28,924 nucleotides of DNA, taken from IMG/VR virus record IMGVR_UViG_3300037584_001024, positions 1 to 28,924 of that record. One strand, written 5' to 3'. A program made the position numbers and the translations under genes. The notes under the pieces were generated by a model. It ran no database searches, was not told the DNA's origin, and saw only the letters and a program-made list of their open reading frames with translations. Origin of the DNA: a virus. Positions 1-7,005 of the stretch are shown here, piece by piece (position 1 is the first letter of the stretch; every line of letters begins with the position of its first letter).

Positions 1-1091
1 GGTTCAAGCAAGATACTCGGCTCTCCGTTTGTGTAATCTATTCTTGGTATGTCTAATCTGTCTGTTGTTTTTAGATAGTCTTTTGGTTGGTCGCCTTTTA
101 CTAATTGTGCATTTTGTATAAATATATTTCCACTTGTAGCTGTTAAATCATTATCAGCAGTTGCAGGATAAATACGTACTCTTGTTATATTGTTAACAAA
201 ACTTATACTACAACGATACCAACCACCACCTACATTTTGCATACTCGTATTAGTAGTGCCAACTGTTGAGCCTATAACCCCATTCTGTAAATCAAAATAA
301 GTACCACTAAAGGAACTATGGTCTACTCTTAATCTTATAAAATTAAGTGTTCCTGCTTTTGCATATACACTAAAAGTTTGAACACCACTTGTAGATACAG
401 CCTGTTCTACTTGTGCAAATGCTGATGAAATGTCAATTTTCCAAGCGTCAAAAATATTATAATATCCACTTTGACCACCTGTTACAGTTGTGTTAGTTTT
501 TGTCCAAGTAGTATCAAACTGATTAGACTGTGGCACTATATTATAAGGCACATCTTCTATAAGATAATCTTCGTTTACTCTTGTTCCTGTTGAGTTTCTG
601 TCAAAGTCAAAGTCGGCATCTGTAATTATTCTTAAAGAAAAATCATCAATGCTAAAAGAACTATAACTATCGTGTCCATAAATTCTTAAGATATTTTTAT
701 TAGCTTGTGCTTTAAATTCTACTGTGTGTGTTCCATTAGCATAATAAGTATAACCCCCATTAACATCTTGATTGCCTGTACCTGAAAGCCTTAATAATAT
801 TCTGCCTGTTGTGTTATTGGAAATAGTAAATGTAATTCTATATCTTGTTCCCTCAACAAAACTAAAAGCTCTACTAATATCATTATTAAATGGTGCAACA
901 GCAGGATTCCAATTAGCCTTACCCCCTGAAATAGTCCAACCTGTAGTTTTACTCCAATCTGTATCGGTATCAAATCCTCCGTTACTAACTAAGTTTTGCC
1001 CTAAAGCATAAGCAGGTTTTATAGAATATAAGTAGTCCTCAGCATAAGCTGTAGGTGTGGTTATTATGGATGCTTTTTGTAGTAAACTCAT
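1..1091 (-). CDS. Tail fibre / adhesin-like protein, 3' end outside window
   Basis: The minus-strand frame stays open from the ATG at 1091 to the left edge (363 codons seen), so the C-terminus is missing. Two beta-rich modules are visible. The first (about residues 33-145) begins NLVSNGGFDTDTDW and has the look of a carbohydrate-binding, jelly-roll module (CBM_4_9-like). The second (about 165-335) contains FSVYAKAG, GGGWYRCSISF and a late AQLVKGDQPKDYLKTTDR stretch, a pattern I know from tail fibres and concanavalin-like modules of marine phages. The start overlaps the stop of the 59-codon gene upstream (ATGA). Its place at the end of the structural cluster fits a host-recognition role. The fold is inferred from sequence pattern only; the structural-protein call is fairly safe, the ligand unknown. 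Confidence 0.7.
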   Translation of the reverse strand, partial: MSLLQKASIITTPTAYAEDYLYSIKPAYALGQNLVSNGGFDTDTDWSKTTGWTISGGKANWNPAVAPFNNDISRAFSFVEGTRYRITFTISNNTTGRILLRLSGTGNQDVNGGYTYYANGTHTVEFKAQANKNILRIYGHDSYSSFSIDDFSLRIITDADFDFDRNSTGTRVNEDYLIEDVPYNIVPQSNQFDTTWTKTNTTVTGGQSGYYNIFDAWKIDISSAFAQVEQAVSTSGVQTFSVYAKAGTLNFIRLRVDHSSFSGTYFDLQNGVIGSTVGTTNTSMQNVGGGWYRCSISFVNNITRVRIYPATADNDLTATSGNIFIQNAQLVKGDQPKDYLKTTDRLDIPRIDYTNGEPSILLE

Positions 1092-1267
1092 TGTATATTC
1101 TCTAATAGTTGTATAGTCATTGTGTTGTTCTCGTATATCTGTACTCTTCTTCTGAGATCCGAAGTTAAATACTCTACTATATAATCATCTCCCCAACTAT
1201 TGGTTGTTGTTGCGTTGCCCCAATAACTGTAGCTGTACCCTATTCCCCAATTTATCGTGTTTGCCAT
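1088..1267 (-). CDS. Small Trp/Tyr-rich structural-cluster protein (59 aa)
   Basis: A 59-residue ORF starting MANTINWGIGYSYSYWG and rich in W, Y, N and T. It sits between the connector gene and the fibre gene; its stop overlaps the fibre start as ATGA, which argues for real translation. The leader is A-rich (AAAATTAAAAAAATATATAA before the ATG), as is usual for Bacteroidota translation starts. The NTINWG opening resembles short proteins seen beside tail fibres in flavobacterial phages, but I cannot assign a family. A small structural or fibre-associated role is inferred from position. Confidence 0.6.
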   Translation of the reverse strand: MANTINWGIGYSYSYWGNATTTNSWGDDYIVEYLTSDLRRRVQIYENNTMTIQLLENIQ

Positions 1268-1308
1268 TTATATATTTTTTTAATTTTACTTCGTTTCTCT
1301 TTTTGGGC

Positions 1309-1809
1309 TTATAACACCCATCCATTAAATGTTGCATCTTTATCTGGGTTAATATCCTCATTACTATTGCTTGTGTATTCTGGGAATAGATTGCTGTTAA
1401 AGTTCATATAATCTATAAATCTTCTAGTATAATATTCTGCAAACTCTCTTTCCTTAGCTACTAAATAATCTACCTCACTTTTACTTGCTGTTTCTGCATT
1501 CTCACTAGATCCCTTAAACACTCCCCCATTCTTGACACTAAAAGCAGCGAAAGGCAAGTAATCCATCATAGCAAAATGTATAAGCATTGGTTGTATGTAA
1601 TCGTTAACTAATGCTAAATAGTTACCACCTAAGCTACTTGTGCTTATATCCGTACTAATCTTATTATATAGATCAGATCCTAAATAGTTTCTTATATGTA
1701 TCTGTTGTGCTAGTTTAATAAACTGGATGAACTTGTCTGTGTCCACATTGCCATCCATTATGGTGTTTTTAATTAAATCTGATCTTTTAATAAATAATAC
1801 TGTTGCCAT
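1309..1809 (-). CDS. Head-tail connector protein, DUF6712-like
   Basis: 166 aa, mostly helical, with a central stretch NDYIQPMLIHFAMMDYLPF (about residues 69-87) and a conserved-looking tail EFAEYYTRRFIDYMNF. Size, helical character and the position directly after the portal gene (3 nt gap) match the DUF6712-type connector proteins of Bacteroidota phages, which are placed at the head-tail junction. The stop is followed by a 41-nt non-coding gap. I recognise the family by pattern rather than by a decisive motif, so the adaptor role is moderately supported. Confidence 0.6.
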   Translation of the reverse strand: MATVLFIKRSDLIKNTIMDGNVDTDKFIQFIKLAQQIHIRNYLGSDLYNKISTDISTSSLGGNYLALVNDYIQPMLIHFAMMDYLPFAAFSVKNGGVFKGSSENAETASKSEVDYLVAKEREFAEYYTRRFIDYMNFNSNLFPEYTSNSNEDINPDKDATFNGWVL

Positions 1810-1812
1810 ATC

Positions 1813-3573
1813 TTATCCTTTATAATCTGGGTGATGTCCTCTATTCGGCATATCAAATGGTGCTACCTTGCTTTGCTCTGATCCTGCAGGTTTAGCTTTG
1901 TAGCTTTTCGGTATGCTATCTACTTCATTATAATCTTTTATCTTGTCGCTTTTTTTAGTGGCATCTTTTAATCTATATAAAACCTCTTCCCAGACGTGAC
2001 CGCAGTTAACACCGCCTTTAAATTTAAACAAATCATAGGCTTCACCATTATGCCCAAATGATTTATTTACACCATCTCTACTAGCTTTGTCTATATCCTC
2101 TAATCTATAAACCACATTGCCTTTGCTTCTAATCATCATTCTAATACAGAAATCTCTAGAGTTGCTACTTGGGTATTCTTCTTTATATCTGTATCTTACT
2201 TTATAAAAGCTTTTATCTAGGTAACTAAATCCATCTGGTTTAGATTTAATAAAATCTTGTAGCTTTTGTAATCCTGTTTTCTTTACCTCTATGCTTTCAG
2301 TAGCCCATTCTTCTACACTCTTATTGCTATCACAATGGTTTCTACTATCTACCTCTTCCCATTCCTCACTCATTGTTTCACCCTGTAAGTTGTCTAATAA
2401 TACATTAGCATAATCATCTGTTAACTCATTACTAAGTTTTACACCTGTTTCTTCTTCCTTAGTTTCATCATCCTCTATTCCCTCTAAATCTGTAAACTCT
2501 AATGGTTGTAATGTTTTGAAATATAATTTTAATGATATATCGTTGAATGCTAATATTTGATCAAAAGCATCTATTAACAATCTCTGGAAAGGTCTTATTA
2601 CTGTGTTATCCATTAATATACTAGCAGTTTTTAATTCATCTGCATTATTACCTAAACCTGTATTGTCTTTAATACCAATTAACATAGGGCTTACAACTCT
2701 GTGTGCTACTAATATTTTTTTAGCACTTTCATCAGATAGAAACTGGTATTGATTATGTGCATCACTTAATTGTATTGGCTCGATACTTGCAGCAGTAGCT
2801 GGATCATCATTAAAAGCAAGTATAAATTTACCTGCGTTACTAGAGCCACTAAATTTCTGATATATCTTTTTTTCTATTAATTCTCTTTCCTCTGCGTTAG
2901 GTGTTCCGTTGTTAAAGTTAATTAACATACTAGGTGCTAAACCATTGAGTATATTATTTAAATGATAATTAGATATTTCTTCTTCCAGATCTGCGTATTG
3001 TAAACCACCTGCATAATCAGGGCTAGAATAATATTTAAAACCTGCACGATAAGGCTTCACGTATAAGATCTCAATGCTTTCTTTGCTCATACCAAATGCT
3101 GGGATTCTTGTTAGCTTATCTCCCTTTCTATATTTACTCCAATCCTGAAAATAAAAATATGCAGGTATATCCCCATCCTCGTTAGATTTTTCAGCCCTTA
3201 ATGTTTCAACAGGCATATGCTCTACTTGTGCTATTGTTTTCCTATCCTTAGAATATATTATTTGCATCGCACATTGCCCCATAAGTTTTAGATCATAACA
3301 TAGTTTTCTAGTGCAATCTTTATTAAACAAAGAAATCATTTTAGCATATTCTTCTGGCTTTCTATTGCTATCCGTAGCATCTAAGCCTTTACCAAATATC
3401 ATTTCACTAATAGCGTTCATACAAGCACTATTTGTAGGGCTACCATTATATCTATCTATTAAATATTGAAAGTAATTATTATCTTCCCCATATGCTATCC
3501 AGTCCTGATAGGGCTTTTCTACTATATTCGGAGTAGTATATGTTGCTAGGTTTACTATTCTTAAATCGTTCAT
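1813..3573 (-). CDS. Portal protein with C-terminal extension
   Basis: 586 aa. Residues 1-360 carry portal features: an N-terminal region around WIAYGEDNNYFQYLIDRY, a long middle, and the signature GLGNNADELKTASIL (306-320) followed by VIRPFQRLLIDAFDQIL, which corresponds to the helical stem region of portal proteins. Portals form the dodecameric DNA channel at one capsid vertex. After an acidic linker (361-420) there is an extra module at about 445-540 with FCIRMM, VVYRLEDIDKA and GVNCGHVWEEVLYRL; its Cys/His residues recall MuF-type minor head domains, but this is a guess. The start overlaps the end of the upstream gene by 4 nt. The window before its ATG (ATTATATTATAGT) is a degenerate match to the start-proximal box seen at other late genes. 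Confidence 0.85.
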   Translation of the reverse strand: MNDLRIVNLATYTTPNIVEKPYQDWIAYGEDNNYFQYLIDRYNGSPTNSACMNAISEMIFGKGLDATDSNRKPEEYAKMISLFNKDCTRKLCYDLKLMGQCAMQIIYSKDRKTIAQVEHMPVETLRAEKSNEDGDIPAYFYFQDWSKYRKGDKLTRIPAFGMSKESIEILYVKPYRAGFKYYSSPDYAGGLQYADLEEEISNYHLNNILNGLAPSMLINFNNGTPNAEERELIEKKIYQKFSGSSNAGKFILAFNDDPATAASIEPIQLSDAHNQYQFLSDESAKKILVAHRVVSPMLIGIKDNTGLGNNADELKTASILMDNTVIRPFQRLLIDAFDQILAFNDISLKLYFKTLQPLEFTDLEGIEDDETKEEETGVKLSNELTDDYANVLLDNLQGETMSEEWEEVDSRNHCDSNKSVEEWATESIEVKKTGLQKLQDFIKSKPDGFSYLDKSFYKVRYRYKEEYPSSNSRDFCIRMMIRSKGNVVYRLEDIDKASRDGVNKSFGHNGEAYDLFKFKGGVNCGHVWEEVLYRLKDATKKSDKIKDYNEVDSIPKSYKAKPAGSEQSKVAPFDMPNRGHHPDYKG

Positions 3574-3935
3574 ACTATAATATAATCATTATCAAAAGAG
3601 TTCTCTGTAACATAATCACCATCATTCATATCGTAATAGTTGTTTGTGGCTTGATTTAATGTTTGATCTGTTACAAACATCCTATCTCTATATATTACAT
3701 TAGAGCCACTTTCTAAAGTTAGATTATAAAATCTACCTTCTTTTAAAATACTGTTCCCAGAATGCGTGTAAACGTTGTCTATGCTTATGTAATTACCAAC
3801 TGTTGTAGCACTAATACTATAAGTATAACTTTTATTAGTAGATTCATCTCTAACTTTTAATGTGCCACTACTTATAAATTCTCTGGGTATTATTTTAATA
3901 TTTTGTGAACTTGAACTCGTGGTTAATACTTTCAT
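3570..3935 (-). CDS. Small beta-rich virion-cluster protein (121 aa)
   Basis: 121 aa starting MKVLTTSSSSQNIKI, beta-rich and low in cysteine, with a middle LKEGRFYNLTLESGS and YRDRMFVTDQT and an acidic C-terminus ending NDYIIV. I chose the ATG at 3935 rather than an upstream ATG at 4013, because the upstream extension would run through a clear hairpin terminator (3970-3995) and because 3935 carries the start-proximal box TTTATATA at -13 and TGCAAAA at -33. It lies between the tube-like gene and the portal. Similar proteins occur near fibres and capsid genes of flavobacterial phages, but no function is known to me; a structural role is inferred from position. Confidence 0.7.
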   Translation of the reverse strand: MKVLTTSSSSQNIKIIPREFISSGTLKVRDESTNKSYTYSISATTVGNYISIDNVYTHSGNSILKEGRFYNLTLESGSNVIYRDRMFVTDQTLNQATNNYYDMNDGDYVTENSFDNDYIIV

Positions 3936-3940
3936 ACTAA

Positions 3941-3968
3941 TATATAAAGAAAAGTTTATTTTTTTGCA
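3941..3968 (-). promoter_or_regulatory. Start-proximal box upstream of the 3935 gene
   Basis: On the minus strand TGCAAAA (3968-3962) is followed after exactly 13 nt by TTTATATA (3948-3941), then 5 nt and the ATG. The same two-part spacing occurs at 6174 and 6970. It lies directly behind a terminator hairpin, which favours a promoter reading. Confidence 0.5.
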
Positions 3969-3969
3969 T

Positions 3970-3995
3970 AAAAAAAGGGATGCTATTAACATCCC
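3970..3995 (-). terminator. Rho-independent terminator after the tube-like gene
   Basis: On the minus strand GGGATG (3995-3990) pairs with CATCCC (3982-3977) across a 7-nt loop and is followed by seven T residues. It lies 28 nt beyond the stop of the 4023-4580 gene and just before the 3935 start box. Confidence 0.8.
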
Positions 3996-4022
3996 CTCTT
4001 TTGAAATACACACTAAAAAATA

Positions 4023-4580
4023 TTAGTTCGGTGCTATTTGGGTTCCTGATACTGTTACTTGTGCAAAAGAAGTTGCATTCATAAATGGTGGTGGAAATTT
4101 CTCCATCGCTTGAAAGCTTAAAGTGAATCCTGAAAGATCACCCATAGCTGCACCACTTACAATTGTGCCCCCGTTTACATCTGCTCCATTTTCATAACCA
4201 ACAACAAATCTATTTCCATTGTAATCCTCTACAATCACCTGTGGTCTAGAATAAGCTAAAAGCTTTAATTCCTGATTAGTACCTGCATCTAAGAAAGGTA
4301 ATGTTAAGTTTAAAACACTTTCGTAAAAAGTAGTTCCGTTTTCTCTACTAGAATTTACAGTTGTTTCTAAACTAGAATTTCCCTTTATATCAAATTTATA
4401 TGCAGTCGGTGTTCCTGTTATGTTGTTAATTGTTCCGTCAAAAGCTGATGCTGCAGGCTCATTTGAGCCATCATCAGTAGCAGTTCCTAACCCACCAAAA
4501 TCTACAAAGTAAATAGCTTTTAATCCACCTACTCCAGATTTGCAAGGTAGTCCTCTACCAGTTGTTAGTAAACACGCCAT
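4023..4580 (-). CDS. Probable major tail (tube) protein or other abundant virion protein
   Basis: 185 aa, beta-rich, without membrane segments. Visible blocks are LLTTGRGLPCKSGVGGLKAIYFVDFG at the start (residues 4-29), a central region LPFLDAGTNQELKLLAYSRP, and GAAMGDLSGFTLSFQAMEKFPP near the C-terminus. The terminal block is of the kind found in tail tube proteins, and the gene is isolated between two terminator-like hairpins right after the capsid gene, as expected for an abundantly made protein. A capsid decoration protein is the main alternative. The leader before the ATG is A-rich but lacks the TTTATATA box. Confidence 0.55.
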   Translation of the reverse strand: MACLLTTGRGLPCKSGVGGLKAIYFVDFGGLGTATDDGSNEPAASAFDGTINNITGTPTAYKFDIKGNSSLETTVNSSRENGTTFYESVLNLTLPFLDAGTNQELKLLAYSRPQVIVEDYNGNRFVVGYENGADVNGGTIVSGAAMGDLSGFTLSFQAMEKFPPPFMNATSFAQVTVSGTQIAPN

Positions 4581-4604
4581 AGTTTATTATTTTTAAAATT
4601 ATTA

Positions 4605-4628
4605 AATAAAGGGGGCTTTTACACCCCC
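4605..4628 (-). terminator. Hairpin terminator after the major capsid gene
   Basis: Minus-strand GGGGG (4628-4624) pairs with CCCCC (4615-4611), loop TGTAAAAG, followed by TTTATTTAAT. The T tract is interrupted, so termination may be partial, leaving read-through to the tube-like gene. Confidence 0.65.
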
Positions 4629-4635
4629 TCTTATA

Positions 4636-5595
4636 TTATGAATATAGTACTACTTCTGATCCGATGCCATACTGTACACCACTTGTAAATCTCATAATGA
4701 TTCTCACATTTTGATCTCCAAGAGTTTCAGATGTGTCAATTAAGCGTACTTCTGCGTGATCTGATAAAAGACCAGTACCGAAATATAGGTTGCTTTTTTG
4801 TGCACATACCATTTTGTTAGAAGCAAGTCCAGGTGCTACAAATAAATTAACACCATCAAAAGATAATGCTCCATTGTTCCACCATTGTGTTCCTTGTGCA
4901 TTTACACCATTAGCACCTAATCCTGATGCTCCAAAACCTCCTAATGCTCTTACATAAGCCTTAGCTACATTTTGTGGAATGTAAATAAATAGATCTTCTT
5001 TTCCGTAGATTTTACTAGGAATAGCATCTACTACTTTGCCTAATTCTGAGATTACATTTGCAGCAGTTACAGTTCCCGCAGTTACATCTACTACATCACT
5101 ATCTGATCCAAATAAAGTTACGAATCCATCAAATTCACCTGCATTACCATTCGCACCACCCCAGATAGTTTCTTCTGTTTTCTCTGCTACTTTTGCAGCA
5201 ACGTGAGAAATTAAGAAATCTGAAAACTTAGGCGGCATATTATCGTATGCTGAAATGCCCATAGCAATCGCTTCCCAGTCGTTTCTGTAATCTTTCTTAC
5301 ATAATTGTAGGTTTACTTGGAACTCTTCTGGCTGTAATATTCTTTCTGTTAAAGTAAGAGCATCAGCAGTTAAAGAGAAATCACAAGTAGCATCTGCAAC
5401 AATACCACTAGATGCAACCTTTTTAATTACTTCTTTATACTTAATGTTGGGCTTTACAGTAATCCCTCCATTAGAAATTGTAGCACCACTCAAAAGTGCA
5501 GCAGCGATATAATCTCCTGCAAATTCACCAGCATAAGTTGTCGTTAAGCTGTTTAATGAGTTATCTACATCTAAATTAATTTTTCTTGTACTCAT
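4636..5595 (-). CDS. Major capsid protein, HK97-type fold
   Basis: 319 aa. The C-terminal third reads KSNLYFGTGLLSDHAEV then VRLIDTSETLGDQNVRI, ending with GVQYGIGSEVVLYS, which matches capsid proteins of Bacteroidota siphoviruses; the earlier EEFQVNLQLCKKDYRNDWE region fits the E-loop and spine-helix part. The protein forms the icosahedral shell. It follows the scaffold gene by 21 nt and is closed by a hairpin, so it can be a strongly expressed unit. The N-terminal roughly 40 residues could be cut by the XkdF-type protease encoded upstream, but no cleavage site can be read from the sequence. Confidence 0.85.
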   Translation of the reverse strand: MSTRKINLDVDNSLNSLTTTYAGEFAGDYIAAALLSGATISNGGITVKPNIKYKEVIKKVASSGIVADATCDFSLTADALTLTERILQPEEFQVNLQLCKKDYRNDWEAIAMGISAYDNMPPKFSDFLISHVAAKVAEKTEETIWGGANGNAGEFDGFVTLFGSDSDVVDVTAGTVTAANVISELGKVVDAIPSKIYGKEDLFIYIPQNVAKAYVRALGGFGASGLGANGVNAQGTQWWNNGALSFDGVNLFVAPGLASNKMVCAQKSNLYFGTGLLSDHAEVRLIDTSETLGDQNVRIIMRFTSGVQYGIGSEVVLYS

Positions 5596-5618
5596 TTTAA
5601 TTATTGATTTTAATTATT
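5595..5618 (-). repeat. Short direct repeat in the capsid gene leader
   Basis: The 11-mer AATAATTAAAA (minus strand) occurs twice, at 5618-5608 and 5605-5595, the second running into the ATG of the capsid gene. A-rich leaders favour translation in Bacteroidota, so this may be a translation enhancer for an abundant product; chance is also possible in such A+T-rich DNA. Confidence 0.4.
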
Positions 5619-6174
5619 ATTTATTTTTATTAATCATTGCAAGCACTCTGTCCATAGTCGTTTGACTTCTATTTTGTGAGTACAATACTTTTTTCTTTTC
5701 ATTTACTACCTCTGGAGAATGCTTGATAGGTTCTGCAGCAGGCTGTGATAGTTCTTCCACTACCTCTTCTGGTAATTCATTACTCATTTCTTCTTTCTTA
5801 CCCATTGATTCTTTCATATCCATTACCATTTTCTTTAGAGCATCAAACTCATCTTTGGTAGGGTATTTCTCCTCATTCATATCTTCTTTCTCTTCTTCTT
5901 CTTCCTTTTCATCCTCATACTCTTTTTTCTCATAACCTAGATCAGCAATAATACCTTCTTCTTCGATTTTCAGCATATCGCCTGATTCCATTTCATATTC
6001 CCCCACAGGTAGAGCTACCTTAGTATCTTCGGTAAGAATAAATACCTCGTTGCCAGATGCAAACTTCTCAGCTTCTAAAACTGTTCCATTCTCTAGCTTT
6101 AATTGTTCCAATCTCACCTCTTCGGATGGATTGATTACATCCTTGATTTTATTTAACATTTCTGTTGCTTTCAT
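5617..6174 (-). CDS. Capsid scaffold-like acidic protein
   Basis: 185 aa, very acidic and low complexity in the middle (EDEKEEEEEKEDMNEEK at about 88-104), with predicted coiled-coil helices (KDEFDALKKMVMDMKESM) and a basic end NRSQTTMDRVLAMINKNK. The order protease, acidic helical protein, capsid protein is the usual protease-scaffold-capsid set, and basic C-terminal helices of scaffolds bind capsid subunits. It would act inside the procapsid and be degraded by the protease. The leader has TTTATATA at -13 and TGCAAAA at -33. Function is inferred from context and composition. Confidence 0.65.
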   Translation of the reverse strand: MKATEMLNKIKDVINPSEEVRLEQLKLENGTVLEAEKFASGNEVFILTEDTKVALPVGEYEMESGDMLKIEEEGIIADLGYEKKEYEDEKEEEEEKEDMNEEKYPTKDEFDALKKMVMDMKESMGKKEEMSNELPEEVVEELSQPAAEPIKHSPEVVNEKKKVLYSQNRSQTTMDRVLAMINKNK

Positions 6175-6179
6175 ATTAT

Positions 6180-6207
6180 TATATAAATTAAAAATTACTA
6201 TTTTGCA
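6180..6207 (-). promoter_or_regulatory. Start-proximal box upstream of the scaffold gene
   Basis: Minus-strand TGCAAAA (6207-6201), 13 nt, TTTATATA (6187-6180), 5 nt, ATG at 6174. Same spacing as at 3935 and 6970. It lies in the short gap after the 52-codon gene. Confidence 0.5.
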
Positions 6208-6216
6208 TTTTGTTTA

Positions 6217-6375
6217 TTAAATTCTTCCAATACCCTGTGCGTGTAACGATCCATCGCAACAATCTATATGGTATCTATCATCCTTACATAAACAACCCTT
6301 TCTGCTTCCATAGGGGCTTGTTCTACTTGGTGTAACAAATTCTGTTACCTTTTTTTTAAATCTTTTAGTATGCAC
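6217..6375 (-). CDS. Small Cys-rich protein between protease and scaffold (52 aa, GTG start)
   Basis: 52 codons from GTG at 6375; the codon before it is a stop and no ATG exists in frame, so GTG is the only good start. The basic N-terminus (HTKRFKKKV) is followed by YGSRKGCLCKDD, IDCCDGSLHAQGIG. The CxC and CC pairs could bind a metal, and the C-terminal CCDGSLHAQGIG pattern resembles short proteins I associate with flavobacterial phage capsid clusters. It overlaps the protease stop by 11 nt. Role unknown; a capsid-assembly accessory protein is a guess from position. Confidence 0.6.
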   Translation of the reverse strand: MHTKRFKKKVTEFVTPSRTSPYGSRKGCLCKDDRYHIDCCDGSLHAQGIGRI

Positions 6376-6970
6376 TTAATATATTTTTTATTTGATCTAT
6401 TAAACCTTGTGCATTATCTTCTTTACTTAATTCGCTTTTTGGTTTATCTTTAGGTCTTTCCATTTTATCTGCAAAATAACCCTCTATGCTAAAGCCCTTT
6501 ACCTTTCCTGTCTTTACAAACTCTTGCCAGATCTTCTCATTGTTTACTTTTACAGCACCCATCCAAGTACCCATCGGCACATTCATATCATACTTTCTAG
6601 ATTTATCGTGGGTTTCATCCTCTACTATCCAACTTTCTACTAAGCTTAAACCATTTAAACTATGCTGATGTTCTAGTGTAGTTTTATTTTGATTGCCTTT
6701 CATTAAGTATAATTGTGATGCTTTCTGTACTGTGTCTTTAGAAAAGTATATGTAATATTCTTCTGCACCATTACTTCTGTAAATAGGTTTATTAGGAATT
6801 AACAAAGCCCCTAATAAGATTCTTTTCTCATTATCTACCTCTGCTAATTTAACCTCTTGTGATTTAAGAGCAATAAAATCTTCTTCTATCGCAGGATTCT
6901 CTACTACTGATATTGCTTCAATACCACCTAGCTCATCCATTTCATCAATTACTAATTCTATAACTTTCAT
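6365..6970 (-). CDS. Prohead maturation protease, XkdF-like
   Basis: 201 aa. The core (about 50-165) contains GALLIPNKPIYRS, YYIYFSKDTV, TTLEHQHSLNGLSLVESW and KGFSIEGYF, the pattern of the XkdF putative phage serine protease family (Phage_XkdF). His101 or His103 and Ser161 are candidates for the catalytic residues known from capsid proteases of the herpesvirus-protease type; I infer this from motif positions. It would process scaffold and capsid inside the prohead. Gene order protease, small protein, scaffold, capsid supports this. Upstream, 35 nt after the tape measure stop, it has the two-part start box. Confidence 0.85.
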   Translation of the reverse strand: MKVIELVIDEMDELGGIEAISVVENPAIEEDFIALKSQEVKLAEVDNEKRILLGALLIPNKPIYRSNGAEEYYIYFSKDTVQKASQLYLMKGNQNKTTLEHQHSLNGLSLVESWIVEDETHDKSRKYDMNVPMGTWMGAVKVNNEKIWQEFVKTGKVKGFSIEGYFADKMERPKDKPKSELSKEDNAQGLIDQIKNILSAY

Positions 6971-6975
6971 AATTA

Positions 6976-7003
6976 TATATAAATTAAATTTATTTTTTTT
7001 GCA
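6976..7003 (-). promoter_or_regulatory. Start-proximal box upstream of the protease gene
   Basis: Minus-strand TGCAAAA (7003-6997), 13 nt, TTTATATA (6983-6976), 5 nt, ATG at 6970. It fills the whole gap between the tape measure stop and the protease start, and would allow the head module to be transcribed apart from the tail module. Confidence 0.5.
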
Positions 7004-7005
7004 TT

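Noticed and set aside
1973-1980. Further TTATATA-type octamers inside genes (also near 19516, 21336 and 23982)
   Set aside because: They are within coding sequence or not at -13 from a start, as expected by chance in A+T-rich DNA.
3936-4013. N-terminal extension of the 3570-3935 gene to an ATG at 4013
   Set aside because: It would translate through a clear terminator hairpin and a start box; the ATG at 3935 fits the spacing of other genes.
5723-5935. Plus-strand Ser/Phe-rich ORF opposite the scaffold gene
   Set aside because: Antisense of Glu/Lys codons gives Ser/Phe runs; no independent support.
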